Shown: positions 51,582 through 62,008 of the stretch, in pieces
Layout: each line of letters starts with the position of its first letter
How positions within the stretch are numbered: the first letter of the stretch is position 1
Assembly (NCBI GenBank): GCA_965228215.1
Contig: OZ245800.1
Location: forward strand, 248,001-312,000
Length of the DNA: 64,000 bases
Reading direction: 5' to 3'
Source: Maricaulis sp965228215
GTDB lineage: Bacteria > Pseudomonadota > Alphaproteobacteria > Caulobacterales > Maricaulaceae
The notes under the pieces: generated by a model
The model's database searches: none
Seen by the model: only the letters and a program-made list of their open reading frames with translations
Told to the model about the DNA's origin: nothing
Made by a program: the position numbers and the translations under genes

Positions 51582-52481
51582 ATGCAGCACAAAGATGATG
51601 TTCTCGACGGATTGGTGGTCTTCGTCGAAGTCGTGCGCCGGAACGGGTTCTCGGCCGCCGCGGAACGCCTGGGCCGGTCCGCATCCCACATGTCCAAGGA
51701 AGTGACCCGGCTGGAGGAACGTCTGGGCGTGCGCCTGCTTCAGCGCACGACGCGTTCGGTCGCGCTGACCGAGGACGGGCGCGATTTCTATGCCAGTGCG
51801 GAAAGTATTGTAGACCTTGCCCGCGATGCGACCGAGCAGATCGCCGGCCATGGCGAGACACCCAAGGGTCGTCTGCGGGTCGCCGCCCCGATGAGCCTCG
51901 CCCTGAGCTCGCTGAACGCTCTCCTGCCGAAATTCCTCGAGACCTATCCGGACATCACTCTGGACATCGACCTCAATGACCGCCGGGTCGATGTGGTCGC
52001 TGAGGGCTTCGACATGGCCCTGCGTGTCGGCGACCTGCCGGACAGCAGTCTGATCGCGAAAAAACTGGCCGAGTATCGCGGCGTGGTCGTGGCGACCCCG
52101 CAGTATTGGGACCGCCATGGTCGGCCCGCCCATCCGTCGGATCTCGCCGGACACATGGCCGCCTGCTACTCCAATCTCCGCCACCCGGACCGCTGGAGCT
52201 TTCCCGGCCCGGACGGCAAGGCCATCGATGTGACGGTCCCCGTCCGCGTGCTCAGTAACAGCGCCGAGACCGAGCTGCAGGTCGTGCTGCAGGGCCTGGC
52301 GATGTCGCGCCTGCCCGACTTCGTCTGCCGCCCGGCAATTGATGACGGCCGGCTGGAAGTGGTGCTGGAGGATTTCGAGCGCGATCCGATACCCTTGTGG
52401 GCCCTCTATCCGCACCGCGCCCAGAAACCCGCGAAACTCAACGCCTTCATCGAATTCCTGCAGGACAATCTCCAGCCCTGA
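51582..52481 (+). CDS. LysR-family regulator
   Basis: The 299-aa product has an N-terminal winged helix (GFSAAAERLGRSASHMSKEV, then RLEERLGVRLLQRTTRSVALTEDG) and a periplasmic-binding-protein-like effector domain. Length is typical. Divergent from the VOC gene, which is the likely target. Its stop lies 3 nt from that of the convergent protease gene. Confidence 0.93.
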   Translation: MQHKDDVLDGLVVFVEVVRRNGFSAAAERLGRSASHMSKEVTRLEERLGVRLLQRTTRSVALTEDGRDFYASAESIVDLARDATEQIAGHGETPKGRLRVAAPMSLALSSLNALLPKFLETYPDITLDIDLNDRRVDVVAEGFDMALRVGDLPDSSLIAKKLAEYRGVVVATPQYWDRHGRPAHPSDLAGHMAACYSNLRHPDRWSFPGPDGKAIDVTVPVRVLSNSAETELQVVLQGLAMSRLPDFVCRPAIDDGRLEVVLEDFERDPIPLWALYPHRAQKPAKLNAFIEFLQDNLQP

Positions 52482-52484
52482 CCG

Positions 52485-53354
52485 CTAGAGGATCGACACG
52501 GTCTCGGCCTCGTAATCGACCGCGATGCCCGGCAGGTCCCCCAGCACGTCCATGCCAAGTACGATCGCGGGCCGGTCATTGATCCGGAAGGTGTTGAACA
52601 CCGGCGAGTCGATGAATTCCAGCGCCTGGTCCTCCACCGTGACCGCATCGAAAACGACCGCGGCCGAAAGACCGGCATAGATCTCGATCGCGTCCTGGGA
52701 TGTGCCCCGGACCTCCTCGCGCACGGTGATGCGGTCGGCCGGCGATGTCAGTTCGTGCAGCAGGGCGATATTGCCGAAACTCGTCGCAGCGCCCGTATCG
52801 ATGAGTGCGACCACGTCCACATCACCGATGCGGATCTCCACCAGCGCAAATCCGCCCAGCTGGAACTGCGCCGGCAGTGAGGCGCTGGCCTCGGCAGGCA
52901 TGGCGGGATCGAGCCGGGCCTCCCGGCCCTCGAAATCCAGTTCGAGGCGGCGCGATGCGAACACGTCCTGGCCGAGAATACCCTCGTGCGAATGCCCGCC
53001 CAGATCATGTCCGCCGGTCAGCGAGACGACCAGGCTGTTCTCGACGCGGCGCTCGCCCAGCTGCAGCATGTCGAGATAATACATGTCGACATCGACCACG
53101 CCGGAAACGCCGTGCATGCGGCCGACCTGATCCGGGTCCGGCACGAGTTCCAGCGCATCGATGATCGGCGCCCCGATGCCGGTCCTCTGGGCCGCGGTAT
53201 CGATGGCGAAAAGGAAATCGGCCCGGTCGTTCACACGCACCTGCGCCGACGGACGGCCCTCCTCGTCGAACACCAGCGGCGCCGCCGCCTGGGACCAGGC
53301 CGGTGATGTCAGCATCGCGGCCAGACAGGCCGCCGTTTTCAGAAGTCTTTTCAT
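52485..53354 (-). CDS. Secreted retropepsin-like aspartic protease
   Basis: The 289-aa product has a signal peptide (LLKTAACLAAMLTSPAWSQ). Two pepsin-like lobes each carry a catalytic-type triplet: FAIDTAAQRTG near residue 52 and VALIDTGAATSFGN near residue 185. The first lobe has DTA rather than DTG. ILGQDVFASRRLELDF and VLGMDVLGDLPGIAVDY are the flap-adjacent strands. Probably acts in the periplasm. Substrate unknown. Confidence 0.82.
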   Translation of the reverse strand: MKRLLKTAACLAAMLTSPAWSQAAAPLVFDEEGRPSAQVRVNDRADFLFAIDTAAQRTGIGAPIIDALELVPDPDQVGRMHGVSGVVDVDMYYLDMLQLGERRVENSLVVSLTGGHDLGGHSHEGILGQDVFASRRLELDFEGREARLDPAMPAEASASLPAQFQLGGFALVEIRIGDVDVVALIDTGAATSFGNIALLHELTSPADRITVREEVRGTSQDAIEIYAGLSAAVVFDAVTVEDQALEFIDSPVFNTFRINDRPAIVLGMDVLGDLPGIAVDYEAETVSIL

Positions 53355-53425
53355 GGCTCATCTCCTTGTCATGACCATGACCGGAGAGAAGCACTCGCAC
53401 GCGCGGGAGGATTGGAAGAATGTGA

Positions 53426-54151
53426 TCAGGCCGCTCGGCGCAGCTGCAGCGGGGTGCGGCCGAGCTTGGCGCGCACCGCATTGCTCATATGACCCTGGTC
53501 ATAGAAACCGGCTTCCAGCGCGACATCGCTGAGCGGAACATCCGTGGTCTCGATCAGGTGAAGTGCATGGCGCAGCGTGGCGTATTTGCGGGTCTGCCGC
53601 GGGCCGACACCGAACGCCCGTGCATAGGCGCGGGAGAAATGCTCACGGCTGAGACCGAAATCCCGGGCGATGACGCTGACGGGATCGCCTGACCGCGCCA
53701 GTCGCATCCGCGCCTCGCGCAACCAGTCCTCCGCCAGAGGGTCCTCATCGCGTGCCTGTCGTTCCAGCCGGGGCAGGAGCGCGAACAGGGTCTCCTCGAG
53801 TTCCAGGCCCTCGAGGCCGGCGAGACCCTCATCCTCCGGCAAGCAATCGAACAGGGAGTGATCGCGCGTAAAACTCCGGCCCAGACGGGCCGCCAGTCGC
53901 GGATCGCGGACATGGAAATTGATCACGTCTGATTGGCCGGACCCGACCGTCAGCGTATGGGCGACACCGCCGCGGGACAGGCGGAACTGGCCGGCCCGCG
54001 CTGAGAAGCCATGATCACCATCCGCTTCCTCGAAATCACCGCTGCGCACCCACAGGAGATGCCAGTTTTCGTGGGCATGGCCGCAATAGCGGGCCCTCGC
54101 CGGCATGGTGAAGGCGGCGCGCGAGAAAGACTGGTCTGGGGTCTGGATCAT
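53426..54151 (-). CDS. AraC-family regulator with cupin sensor domain
   Basis: The 241-aa product has an N-terminal AraC-binding cupin (HAHENWHLLWVRSGDFEE) and a C-terminal pair of HTH motifs (SVIARDFGLSREHFSRAYARAFG; LSDVALEAGFYDQGHMSNAVRAKLG, quoted in part). It lies 71 bp downstream of no co-oriented start and upstream of the aspartic protease gene on the same strand. Effector unknown. Confidence 0.92.
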   Translation of the reverse strand: MIQTPDQSFSRAAFTMPARARYCGHAHENWHLLWVRSGDFEEADGDHGFSARAGQFRLSRGGVAHTLTVGSGQSDVINFHVRDPRLAARLGRSFTRDHSLFDCLPEDEGLAGLEGLELEETLFALLPRLERQARDEDPLAEDWLREARMRLARSGDPVSVIARDFGLSREHFSRAYARAFGVGPRQTRKYATLRHALHLIETTDVPLSDVALEAGFYDQGHMSNAVRAKLGRTPLQLRRAA

Positions 54152-54261
54152 CGGCCCGGTCCTGCTGGTTCAGCGAGGACCATGCCCGAGCACCGGTCGG
54201 GGTTCCAGATTTTACGCGTTTGATTACAAAGCTTTAAGCCCTTGAACGGGCTGGGTTCATC

Positions 54262-54822
54262 TTACTCGGACGGTGTCTCGAAGGCCGCGCAGGGCGTCTC
54301 GGGTTCGAGATAACACCCGCTCTCCATGTAGGTCTTGAGCCGCGTTCCGATGAAATGTGTCCACACGCCATGCACGATGCCGGCGAGTCCCGCGTCGATC
54401 TCGCCATGCATCGAGAGATCAACCGTGAAGGCCGTGTTGTCGGCATCCCTCTCTTCCAGCGTCCAGGTGATGACCAAGTCGTAGGACCGACCCTGCAGGC
54501 CCAGCGGGCCATTCATGCGCAAGACGGACGGGGCGTCGACATAGATGATGTCGGCATGCAGAGCGCCGCTGTCCTCGCCGTCGCGGAAACGCTCGTAGAA
54601 ACGGCCACCGAATTCCGGCTCGATCACCAGCTCCACCCGGTCTGCCTTGAAGGTGTGGTCCCACCACATCGAGACATCACCGGTCGCGGCGTCCCAGACG
54701 GCCTCGCGCGGTGCCGCGATCTCGATCGTCTGCGTGGAGCGATATCCACGCACCTCGAACTCCGTGACGACAGGGGCAGCGGCGGGGTCCTGGACCAGGA
54801 GTGCGGCGATGAATAACAGCAT
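54262..54822 (-). CDS. SRPBCC (START-like/AHSA1) domain protein with signal peptide
   Basis: The 186-aa product has a short hydrophobic N-terminus (LLFIAALLVQDPAAA). The SRPBCC fold is seen in IEIAAPREAVWDAATGDVSMWW and FGGRFYERF, ending with a helix (HGVWTHFIGTRLKTYM) and two C-terminal Cys. Ligand-binding proteins of this fold handle lipids or small hydrophobic molecules; secretion is less usual. Next to AraC and LytTR genes on the same strand. Confidence 0.8.
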   Translation of the reverse strand: MLLFIAALLVQDPAAAPVVTEFEVRGYRSTQTIEIAAPREAVWDAATGDVSMWWDHTFKADRVELVIEPEFGGRFYERFRDGEDSGALHADIIYVDAPSVLRMNGPLGLQGRSYDLVITWTLEERDADNTAFTVDLSMHGEIDAGLAGIVHGVWTHFIGTRLKTYMESGCYLEPETPCAAFETPSE

Positions 54823-54861
54823 GACAATTCCTCCGGACGCGAAGCTAAGCAGCCCGCGTGA

Positions 54862-55605
54862 TCAAAACCAACCGGCCTCACGCAAGTGTGCGCCCTGTGA
54901 CCGGCTGACGGGGGCGCGAACGCCATTGCTCAACACCAGCTCGACCCGGCCCGATTTACGCTCAACGAGGTCCACGGCCTCGCGGGCCACCCACCAGGAC
55001 CGGTGGACCTGCGCACCGTCGAGCGTGGCGACGGCCTTGACCGCATCGGCGAGGCGCATGCGGATCAGGCAATCGCCGGCCTCGGTATGGACCCGCAGGT
55101 AATGATCCTCGGCCATGATCGCGAGAATGCGCGCGCGCTGGTGTTTCGGCGGCATCCGGTCGAGCAGGGCCGCATCCGCGCGCGTTTCCGCCGCCGCCCC
55201 CGCGCCTGCCCCCCGGTGACGCAGGACAGCATAGATCGCCACGATCACCGCGGTCAGCACGGTGACTTCCAGCGCTACATCCAGGAGCAATTGCGCCGTC
55301 AGTTTCAAACCGCGTACGGCGTGAAAGACGAGCGTTGCGGCGGACAGGGCCAGACTGACCGCCAGTGTCACGGCGCCATAGAGCCAGACCCGCTTCAACG
55401 GCGGGGAATGACGTTCCAGCCACGCCTCCATGCCCAGTCCGACAGACCATCCCAGAGCCATCAATCCGGTCCAGTAGAGCCAGACGCCCGGCCAGCCCAT
55501 ATAGCCGGTGCCATACGGGCTCCAGAACGCCATCAGCGTGCCCAGGACAAGCACGCCGGCGCCCAGGCGGGCGAGGAAGGGAATGCGCGAGATATCGCTC
55601 AACAT
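54862..55605 (-). CDS. Membrane-bound LytTR regulator
   Basis: The product has four hydrophobic helices in the first ~130 residues and a C-terminal LytTR DNA-binding domain (LAIMAEDHYLRVHTEAGDCLIRMRL, then VHRSWWVAREAVDLVERKSG). Fusion of a membrane sensor to LytTR allows direct control of transcription without a kinase. ATG 55605 is chosen; GTG 55614 is 3 codons earlier. No clear ribosome site for either. Confidence 0.87.
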   Translation of the reverse strand: MLSDISRIPFLARLGAGVLVLGTLMAFWSPYGTGYMGWPGVWLYWTGLMALGWSVGLGMEAWLERHSPPLKRVWLYGAVTLAVSLALSAATLVFHAVRGLKLTAQLLLDVALEVTVLTAVIVAIYAVLRHRGAGAGAAAETRADAALLDRMPPKHQRARILAIMAEDHYLRVHTEAGDCLIRMRLADAVKAVATLDGAQVHRSWWVAREAVDLVERKSGRVELVLSNGVRAPVSRSQGAHLREAGWF

Positions 55606-55783
55606 GCGGGCCACGATACGTCAGCGCCGGGCTGATGCAATTGGCGACGCGCAGGCCACCATTCACGTCAAACCGGTTTCGCCTCGACAGGATCCCGGCT
55701 TCAAATCGAAGCGTCAGATTTCAGGAGACCAGCTTGCGTTACCCCCTCTTCCACGGCCGCCGATCTGCGGAGTGCGTCCACCC

Positions 55784-56356
55784 ATGATCCTTCAATCCAA
55801 CACCGCCGATTTCCCGCAACGGATCGACAAAGCCCTGTTTGTACTCGGCTTTCTGATCTACACGCTGGGACAGGTCCTGCTCAATCTGGGTCGCGACTGG
55901 GTCGCTGCCCAGCAGCCCGTCGATTTCGCCCACTGGTGTCTCCTGATCGGGGTGGTGCTGTTCCTGCCCTTCGTCGGCCGCCTGCCGCGGCGGAATATCC
56001 ACCTCATCTCCATCCCGATGATGCTGGCCGGTATCACCGCCATTATCGGCATGTGTGTCCTGGACTTCATCTTCTGGAGCCTGCCGCCCGGCGACCTCTC
56101 CCGCGAGTTCTACCAGCATGTCTCGGCAGAGCCGTCGATCTGGCAGGTCTTCATAGCGATCGGCCCCGGCTGGGTGTTCGGCGTGGCGATCTCGCTGCCC
56201 GCCCTGTCCTACTGGAATGTCTCGCGCATCGGCACCGGACTGGTCGTATTCGGCGCGATCTTCCTGGGCGCCACGGGACGCGATCTCATCGTACCGGGTT
56301 ATCTGGTCGTGACGCTGGGCTATGCGATGTGTTTCCGCTGGCTGAGAGCGGACTGA
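55784..56356 (+). CDS. Four- or five-helix membrane protein of unknown function
   Basis: From ATG 55784 (MILQSNTADFPQRID) the product is 190 aa with helices near residues 15-35, 48-65, 75-95, 120-145 and 150-185. The frame extends well upstream but that part is antisense to the LytTR gene and compositionally unlike a membrane protein. Not recognised. Confidence 0.65.
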   Translation: MILQSNTADFPQRIDKALFVLGFLIYTLGQVLLNLGRDWVAAQQPVDFAHWCLLIGVVLFLPFVGRLPRRNIHLISIPMMLAGITAIIGMCVLDFIFWSLPPGDLSREFYQHVSAEPSIWQVFIAIGPGWVFGVAISLPALSYWNVSRIGTGLVVFGAIFLGATGRDLIVPGYLVVTLGYAMCFRWLRAD

Positions 56357-56437
56357 ATACAATCATTCCGGCAGCGCCTTGTTGTCGACAACTTGTGCGA
56401 TAGACTTTCCCCGGGGACCGAATGAGAGGGAAATATC

Positions 56438-56997
56438 ATGTCATCACGCGCACTATTGCTCGGAGCCTTAACCTGCCTCGCCGTCTCGGCCTGTGCATCG
56501 ACGACCGACACCTCTGTGCAAGCATCAACGCCGTCGGCTCGCACCCCAGACATTCGGCAATATGTTGTGTCGAACGATCCCGCGGTAATTGAGAGCGCGC
56601 GCATGGCAAATCTGCTGACGACATTGAATGCAATGCGGGCGGAGCAGGGACTTCCAGCGTCTCCGTCACCGGACCAGGTCGAACAGATCGCCACATCGGT
56701 CGCTGCGCTCCCGCTCGGCACCATGGCAAATCCCGTGCGCGCTGTGGGACCGACCGGCCAGCGCGCATACCTGTCCCGGTTGCGCTGCACCGATGGCCAG
56801 AGACCGGAGTTCCACCGCCTGGGCAGTTACGGAGTCGGCATCTATGGCCGCATGATCGATGGCTACGAAGTCACCTGCCCGGGTCTTCGGATAGCTCGAC
56901 CACAGTGTTCATGGACATGTATCACCCCGGATATGTTGAGACTGAACCCGTGTCAGGTTTCACAATCTCACCTTACGAGCCGGCGCAATCGAAATGA
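56438..56997 (+). pseudogene. Lipoprotein gene with a probable 1-nt frameshift
   Basis: A lipoprotein signal ends AVSAC. The encoded domain runs to about residue 148 (GVGIYGRMIDGYEVTCPG). At CCCGGG (56878-56883) the natural frame ceases to look coding and would run on through a terminator into rpoD antisense. Reading from GGG 56881 in the -1 frame gives SSDSSTTVFMDMYHPGYVET and continues to a TGA at 56995-56997, just before the terminator. One missing G in a C/G run, a real mutation or sequencing error, explains this. Function unknown. Confidence 0.72.
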
Positions 56998-57030
56998 AAA
57001 AGGCCGGGCGCTGAACGCCCGGCCTTTTTT
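56997..57030. terminator. Bidirectional intrinsic terminator
   Basis: GGCCGGGCG (57002-57010) pairs with CGCCCGGCC (57016-57024), flanked by five A on the left and six T on the right. It serves the frameshifted lipoprotein gene and rpoD, which converge here. Confidence 0.9.
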
Positions 57031-57043
57031 GTGTCTGGTCAGG

Positions 57044-57064
57044 ATCCCGGATCAAGTCCGGGAT
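57044..57064. repeat. Short palindromic repeat
   Basis: ATCCCGGA-TCAAG-TCCGGGAT is an 8-bp stem with a 5-nt loop between terminator and rpoD stop. It resembles the core of the intergenic palindromes at 13743 and 40201. Confidence 0.6.
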
Positions 57065-57090
57065 GATCGCTGGCGCTTCGCGCCTGGCGA

Positions 57091-59160
<2,070 letters not shown>

Positions 59161-59209
59161 GTATTCGCCCTTGGTAGCGCACCGGGGTGCGCAACTTGGT
59201 TTCGTCCCA

Positions 59210-61069
59210 TCAGGAAGATTCCGATTTCGACGTCTCTCGCTTGTAGGCCTCTACAAGCTGACGCAGGCTTTCGGAATCATCCTCACTGATCTTCTGCTCG
59301 GTCAGCGCACGCATTTCACGGCGCTGCTCCAGGTTGCCCTTCTGCTTCATATAGGCGGACGCAACACGTCTCCAAGCCTCAACGCGTGTTGAGGCCGAAG
59401 AGTCCGTTCCACCCATTGTCGCCCGCATGGGCCCCCGAATGCCTTCCAAGCGTCTCAAATCTTGCGCATGTCCGCGCGACAGTAACTCTGCCCGAAGCTC
59501 GCTTGAAGACACAGCCGGTCTAAGAGAGCACGCCTCTAGAACGGTGTCCCGCAATGAGTCAAGGTCACCGAAGGGAATCATTGCGATTTCTTCGATCATT
59601 TCCTCGACCAGATGCGGCCATTCGATGAGGGCCAGGACCAGTTCCTGGCCGATCGGATTGATGCTAGCCCGATCCCCTGCCCCGGCATTCGCGCGGGCTG
59701 CGACCCGGCGCTTCAATTCGTTCGATGCGCCGAGCTTCACGGCATAACGCCCGCGACCACCGCCGCGCTGATACCGGCCGCGCTGTGGCGCCGCGCCGAA
59801 CAGGGCGTCCATGCGCTGGTCGAATTCGCGCTTGTATTCCTCGCGGGTATCCCCGTCGGAGATCTGCGAGAGCAGCGAGCGGATACGGCGGCGGAAACCG
59901 GCCCGTCGGTCCGGGTCGTTGAGCGGTTCCTGCTGGACTTCCCGCTCCCAGATCAGATCGGCCAGCGAGCGCGTTTCGTCGAAGACGCCGCGCAGGGCGT
60001 TCGCCCCTTCCTCGCGCAGGAGATCATCGGGATCCTTGCCGTCGGGCAGGAAGACAAAGCGCAGCGTGCGCCCCGGCTGCAACAGGGGCAGTGCCCGATC
60101 GGCGGCCTTGTGGGCTGCGGCACGACCGGCAGCATCACCATCAAGGCACATTACCGGTTCCGGTCCGGCGCGCCAGAGCAATTGCAGCTGGTCCTCGGTG
60201 ATCGCCGTGCCCAGTGGAGCCACGCCCTGGTCGAGCCCGGCCCGGGCCAGCGCGATCACGTCGAGATAACCCTCGGCGACGATCAGGCCCTTGATCGATT
60301 GCTTTGGATCCGAGGCCGCTTTCCGGGCTTCGGGATAATGGTAGAGCATCGATCCCTTGTGGAAGATCGGCGTCTCCGGCGAGTTGAGATATTTCGCCCG
60401 TGCCTCCTTGGAGAGGGCGCGGCCGCCGAAGGCGACCAGCCGGTTCCGCGGATCCCGGATCGGAAACATGATGCGGTCGCGGAAACGGTCATAGGGCGAA
60501 CCGGAATCCGGCTCGATCAGCATGCCCGCCTCGATGAGATCGGCAACGGGTGCACCCGCGGTGACAAGCTCGTCCTTGAGCGCCGTACGGCTGTCCGGCG
60601 CGTAACCGATGCCGTGCGTGACGCAATCCTGGCCGGTCAGGCCCCGGCTCTTGAGATAATCGCGCGCATGCTCGGCCTGGGGCGAGCGCAGAGCGCGCAG
60701 ATAGAAGGCCTGGGCGACCTCCATCCATTCCACCAGGGATTTGCGATGCTGCGTCTTCTGCGCGGCTTCCGGATCCGGCGCCGGCAGGCTCAGCCCGGCC
60801 TCGCCGGCCAGGCGCTCCGCCGCCTCCATGAAGGACAGGCCCTCCATCTCCTCCAGCCAGGTGAAGATGTCGCCATGCTTGCCCGAGGCGAAGCAGTGAT
60901 AGAAGCGCTTGTCGTCATTGACGAAGAAGGAGGGAGTCCGCTCCTTCTTGAAGGGCGACAGCCCGACGAATTCCCGGCCCTGGCGTTTGAGCTGCACCGA
61001 GCGGCCGATCAGGTCCGAGGGCTTCACCCTTGCCTTGATCTCGTCGATGAAGTCCTCGCTCAGACGCAT
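59210..61069 (-). CDS. dnaG: DNA primase DnaG lacking most zinc-ribbon ligands
   Basis: The 619-aa product has the DnaG N-terminal domain, TOPRIM (LIVAEGYLDVIALARAGLDQGVAP with catalytic Glu, then MCLDGDAAGRAAAH for the DxD region) and a C-terminal DnaB-binding region. The zinc-ribbon segment reads GLSPFKKERTPSF and YHCFASGKHGD, so three of four expected ligands (positions 38, 41, 62) are Ser, Lys and Ser, leaving Cys59. It primes lagging-strand synthesis. Likely cotranscribed with rpoD. Confidence 0.95.
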   Translation of the reverse strand: MRLSEDFIDEIKARVKPSDLIGRSVQLKRQGREFVGLSPFKKERTPSFFVNDDKRFYHCFASGKHGDIFTWLEEMEGLSFMEAAERLAGEAGLSLPAPDPEAAQKTQHRKSLVEWMEVAQAFYLRALRSPQAEHARDYLKSRGLTGQDCVTHGIGYAPDSRTALKDELVTAGAPVADLIEAGMLIEPDSGSPYDRFRDRIMFPIRDPRNRLVAFGGRALSKEARAKYLNSPETPIFHKGSMLYHYPEARKAASDPKQSIKGLIVAEGYLDVIALARAGLDQGVAPLGTAITEDQLQLLWRAGPEPVMCLDGDAAGRAAAHKAADRALPLLQPGRTLRFVFLPDGKDPDDLLREEGANALRGVFDETRSLADLIWEREVQQEPLNDPDRRAGFRRRIRSLLSQISDGDTREEYKREFDQRMDALFGAAPQRGRYQRGGGRGRYAVKLGASNELKRRVAARANAGAGDRASINPIGQELVLALIEWPHLVEEMIEEIAMIPFGDLDSLRDTVLEACSLRPAVSSSELRAELLSRGHAQDLRRLEGIRGPMRATMGGTDSSASTRVEAWRRVASAYMKQKGNLEQRREMRALTEQKISEDDSESLRQLVEAYKRETSKSESS

Positions 61070-61149
61070 GTGGAATTCGGCCCCCGTTTCAATCCGCCAT
61101 GTTGCGACGGAATCGTCCCGAGGTCATCTCAAGAATGCTGTTTGATCGC

Positions 61150-61617
61150 TCAGGCAGCGCCGGCGAGCAGGTCCTTGACCTTGGCTCCGGCCTTGCCGAA
61201 ATCCATGCGGCCGGCGTGACGGGCCTTCAGCTCGCCCATTACCTTGCCCATGTCCTTCAGACCGGAGGCACCCAGCTCTGCGACCACGGCAGCGGCGGCG
61301 TGGGCGATCTCGCCCTCATCCATCGGCTTGGGCAGGTATTCGCGCACGATCTCGGCTTCGGTGCGTTCCGCTTCGGCGAGATCCAGGCGACCCGCCTTTT
61401 CATAAGTGTCGGCGCTTTCCTCGCGCTGTTTCACCAGTTTCTGGAGGATGGACATGATCTCACCCTCCTCGCAGCCCTTGCAGCGATCCTCGGCGCGAGC
61501 CGCGATATCGCGGTCCTTGATGGCGGCAGACACGAGGCGCAGCGTCGAGAGGCGCGCCTTGTCGCCGGACTTCATCGCGGCCTTGAGGTCAGTTGTGATT
61601 CGATCACGAAGCTTCAT
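61150..61617 (-). CDS. GatB/YqeY domain protein
   Basis: The 155-aa product matches YqeY: MKLRDRITTDLKAAMKSGDKARLSTLRLV at the N-terminus (named in part) and MGKVMGELKARHAGRMDFGKAGAKVKDLL at the C-terminus (in part). YqeY resembles the tail domain of the GatB amidotransferase subunit and may bind tRNA. It sits directly upstream of dnaG on the same strand, a common alphaproteobacterial order. Confidence 0.93.
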   Translation of the reverse strand: MKLRDRITTDLKAAMKSGDKARLSTLRLVSAAIKDRDIAARAEDRCKGCEEGEIMSILQKLVKQREESADTYEKAGRLDLAEAERTEAEIVREYLPKPMDEGEIAHAAAAVVAELGASGLKDMGKVMGELKARHAGRMDFGKAGAKVKDLLAGAA

Positions 61618-62008
61618 GGGAAAAGCAATCCATTGCTGGCGCAGTGTCGCGCGATGAGCGTCTCGGCCCCGCCATATAGAGAAAGGTGTTCATGCGGCGC
61701 ATTTCAAGAGCGCCGGAATATCCGTTTCCTTCGTCGCAGTGATTCTGCGACCAGATCATCGGACGGTTTTAGCCCGAAACGAAGGGCGCGGAAATATTCT
61801 TTTGAGGATAAAGAATCAACCCTGCATTCGATCAGAGCCGCTATGCACAGGCCCAAACGGGGCTATTTTCGCCCTGCATAGCTGTCGCGCCCGCGTTGAT
61901 GGGCATTGACCCGGGCAGGCGGACTGACTAGGAACGCGGCCGTTTACGCGGAGCTTGCCGACGGCGATTCTCCGCACCGGCGCACACCGTGCTTCAGGAG
62001 CAGGCGAT
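61618..62008. other. Intergenic region between yqeY and carA
   Basis: The 391-bp divergent gap must hold promoters for both neighbours. The middle is AT-richer (TATTCTTTTGAGGATAAAGA around 61794-61813). A hairpin-forming segment lies at 61840-61882. AGGAG about 8 nt before the carA ATG is its ribosome site. I see no gene. Confidence 0.6.
61840..61882 (+). promoter_or_regulatory. Hairpin-forming segment upstream of carA
   Basis: GCTATGCA (61840-61847) pairs with TGCATAGC (61875-61882). Inside, GGGC (61859-61862) can pair with GCCC on either side (61851-61854 or 61871-61874), so alternative structures are possible. It is 127 nt before the carA start. A role in carA leader control is speculative. 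Confidence 0.35.
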
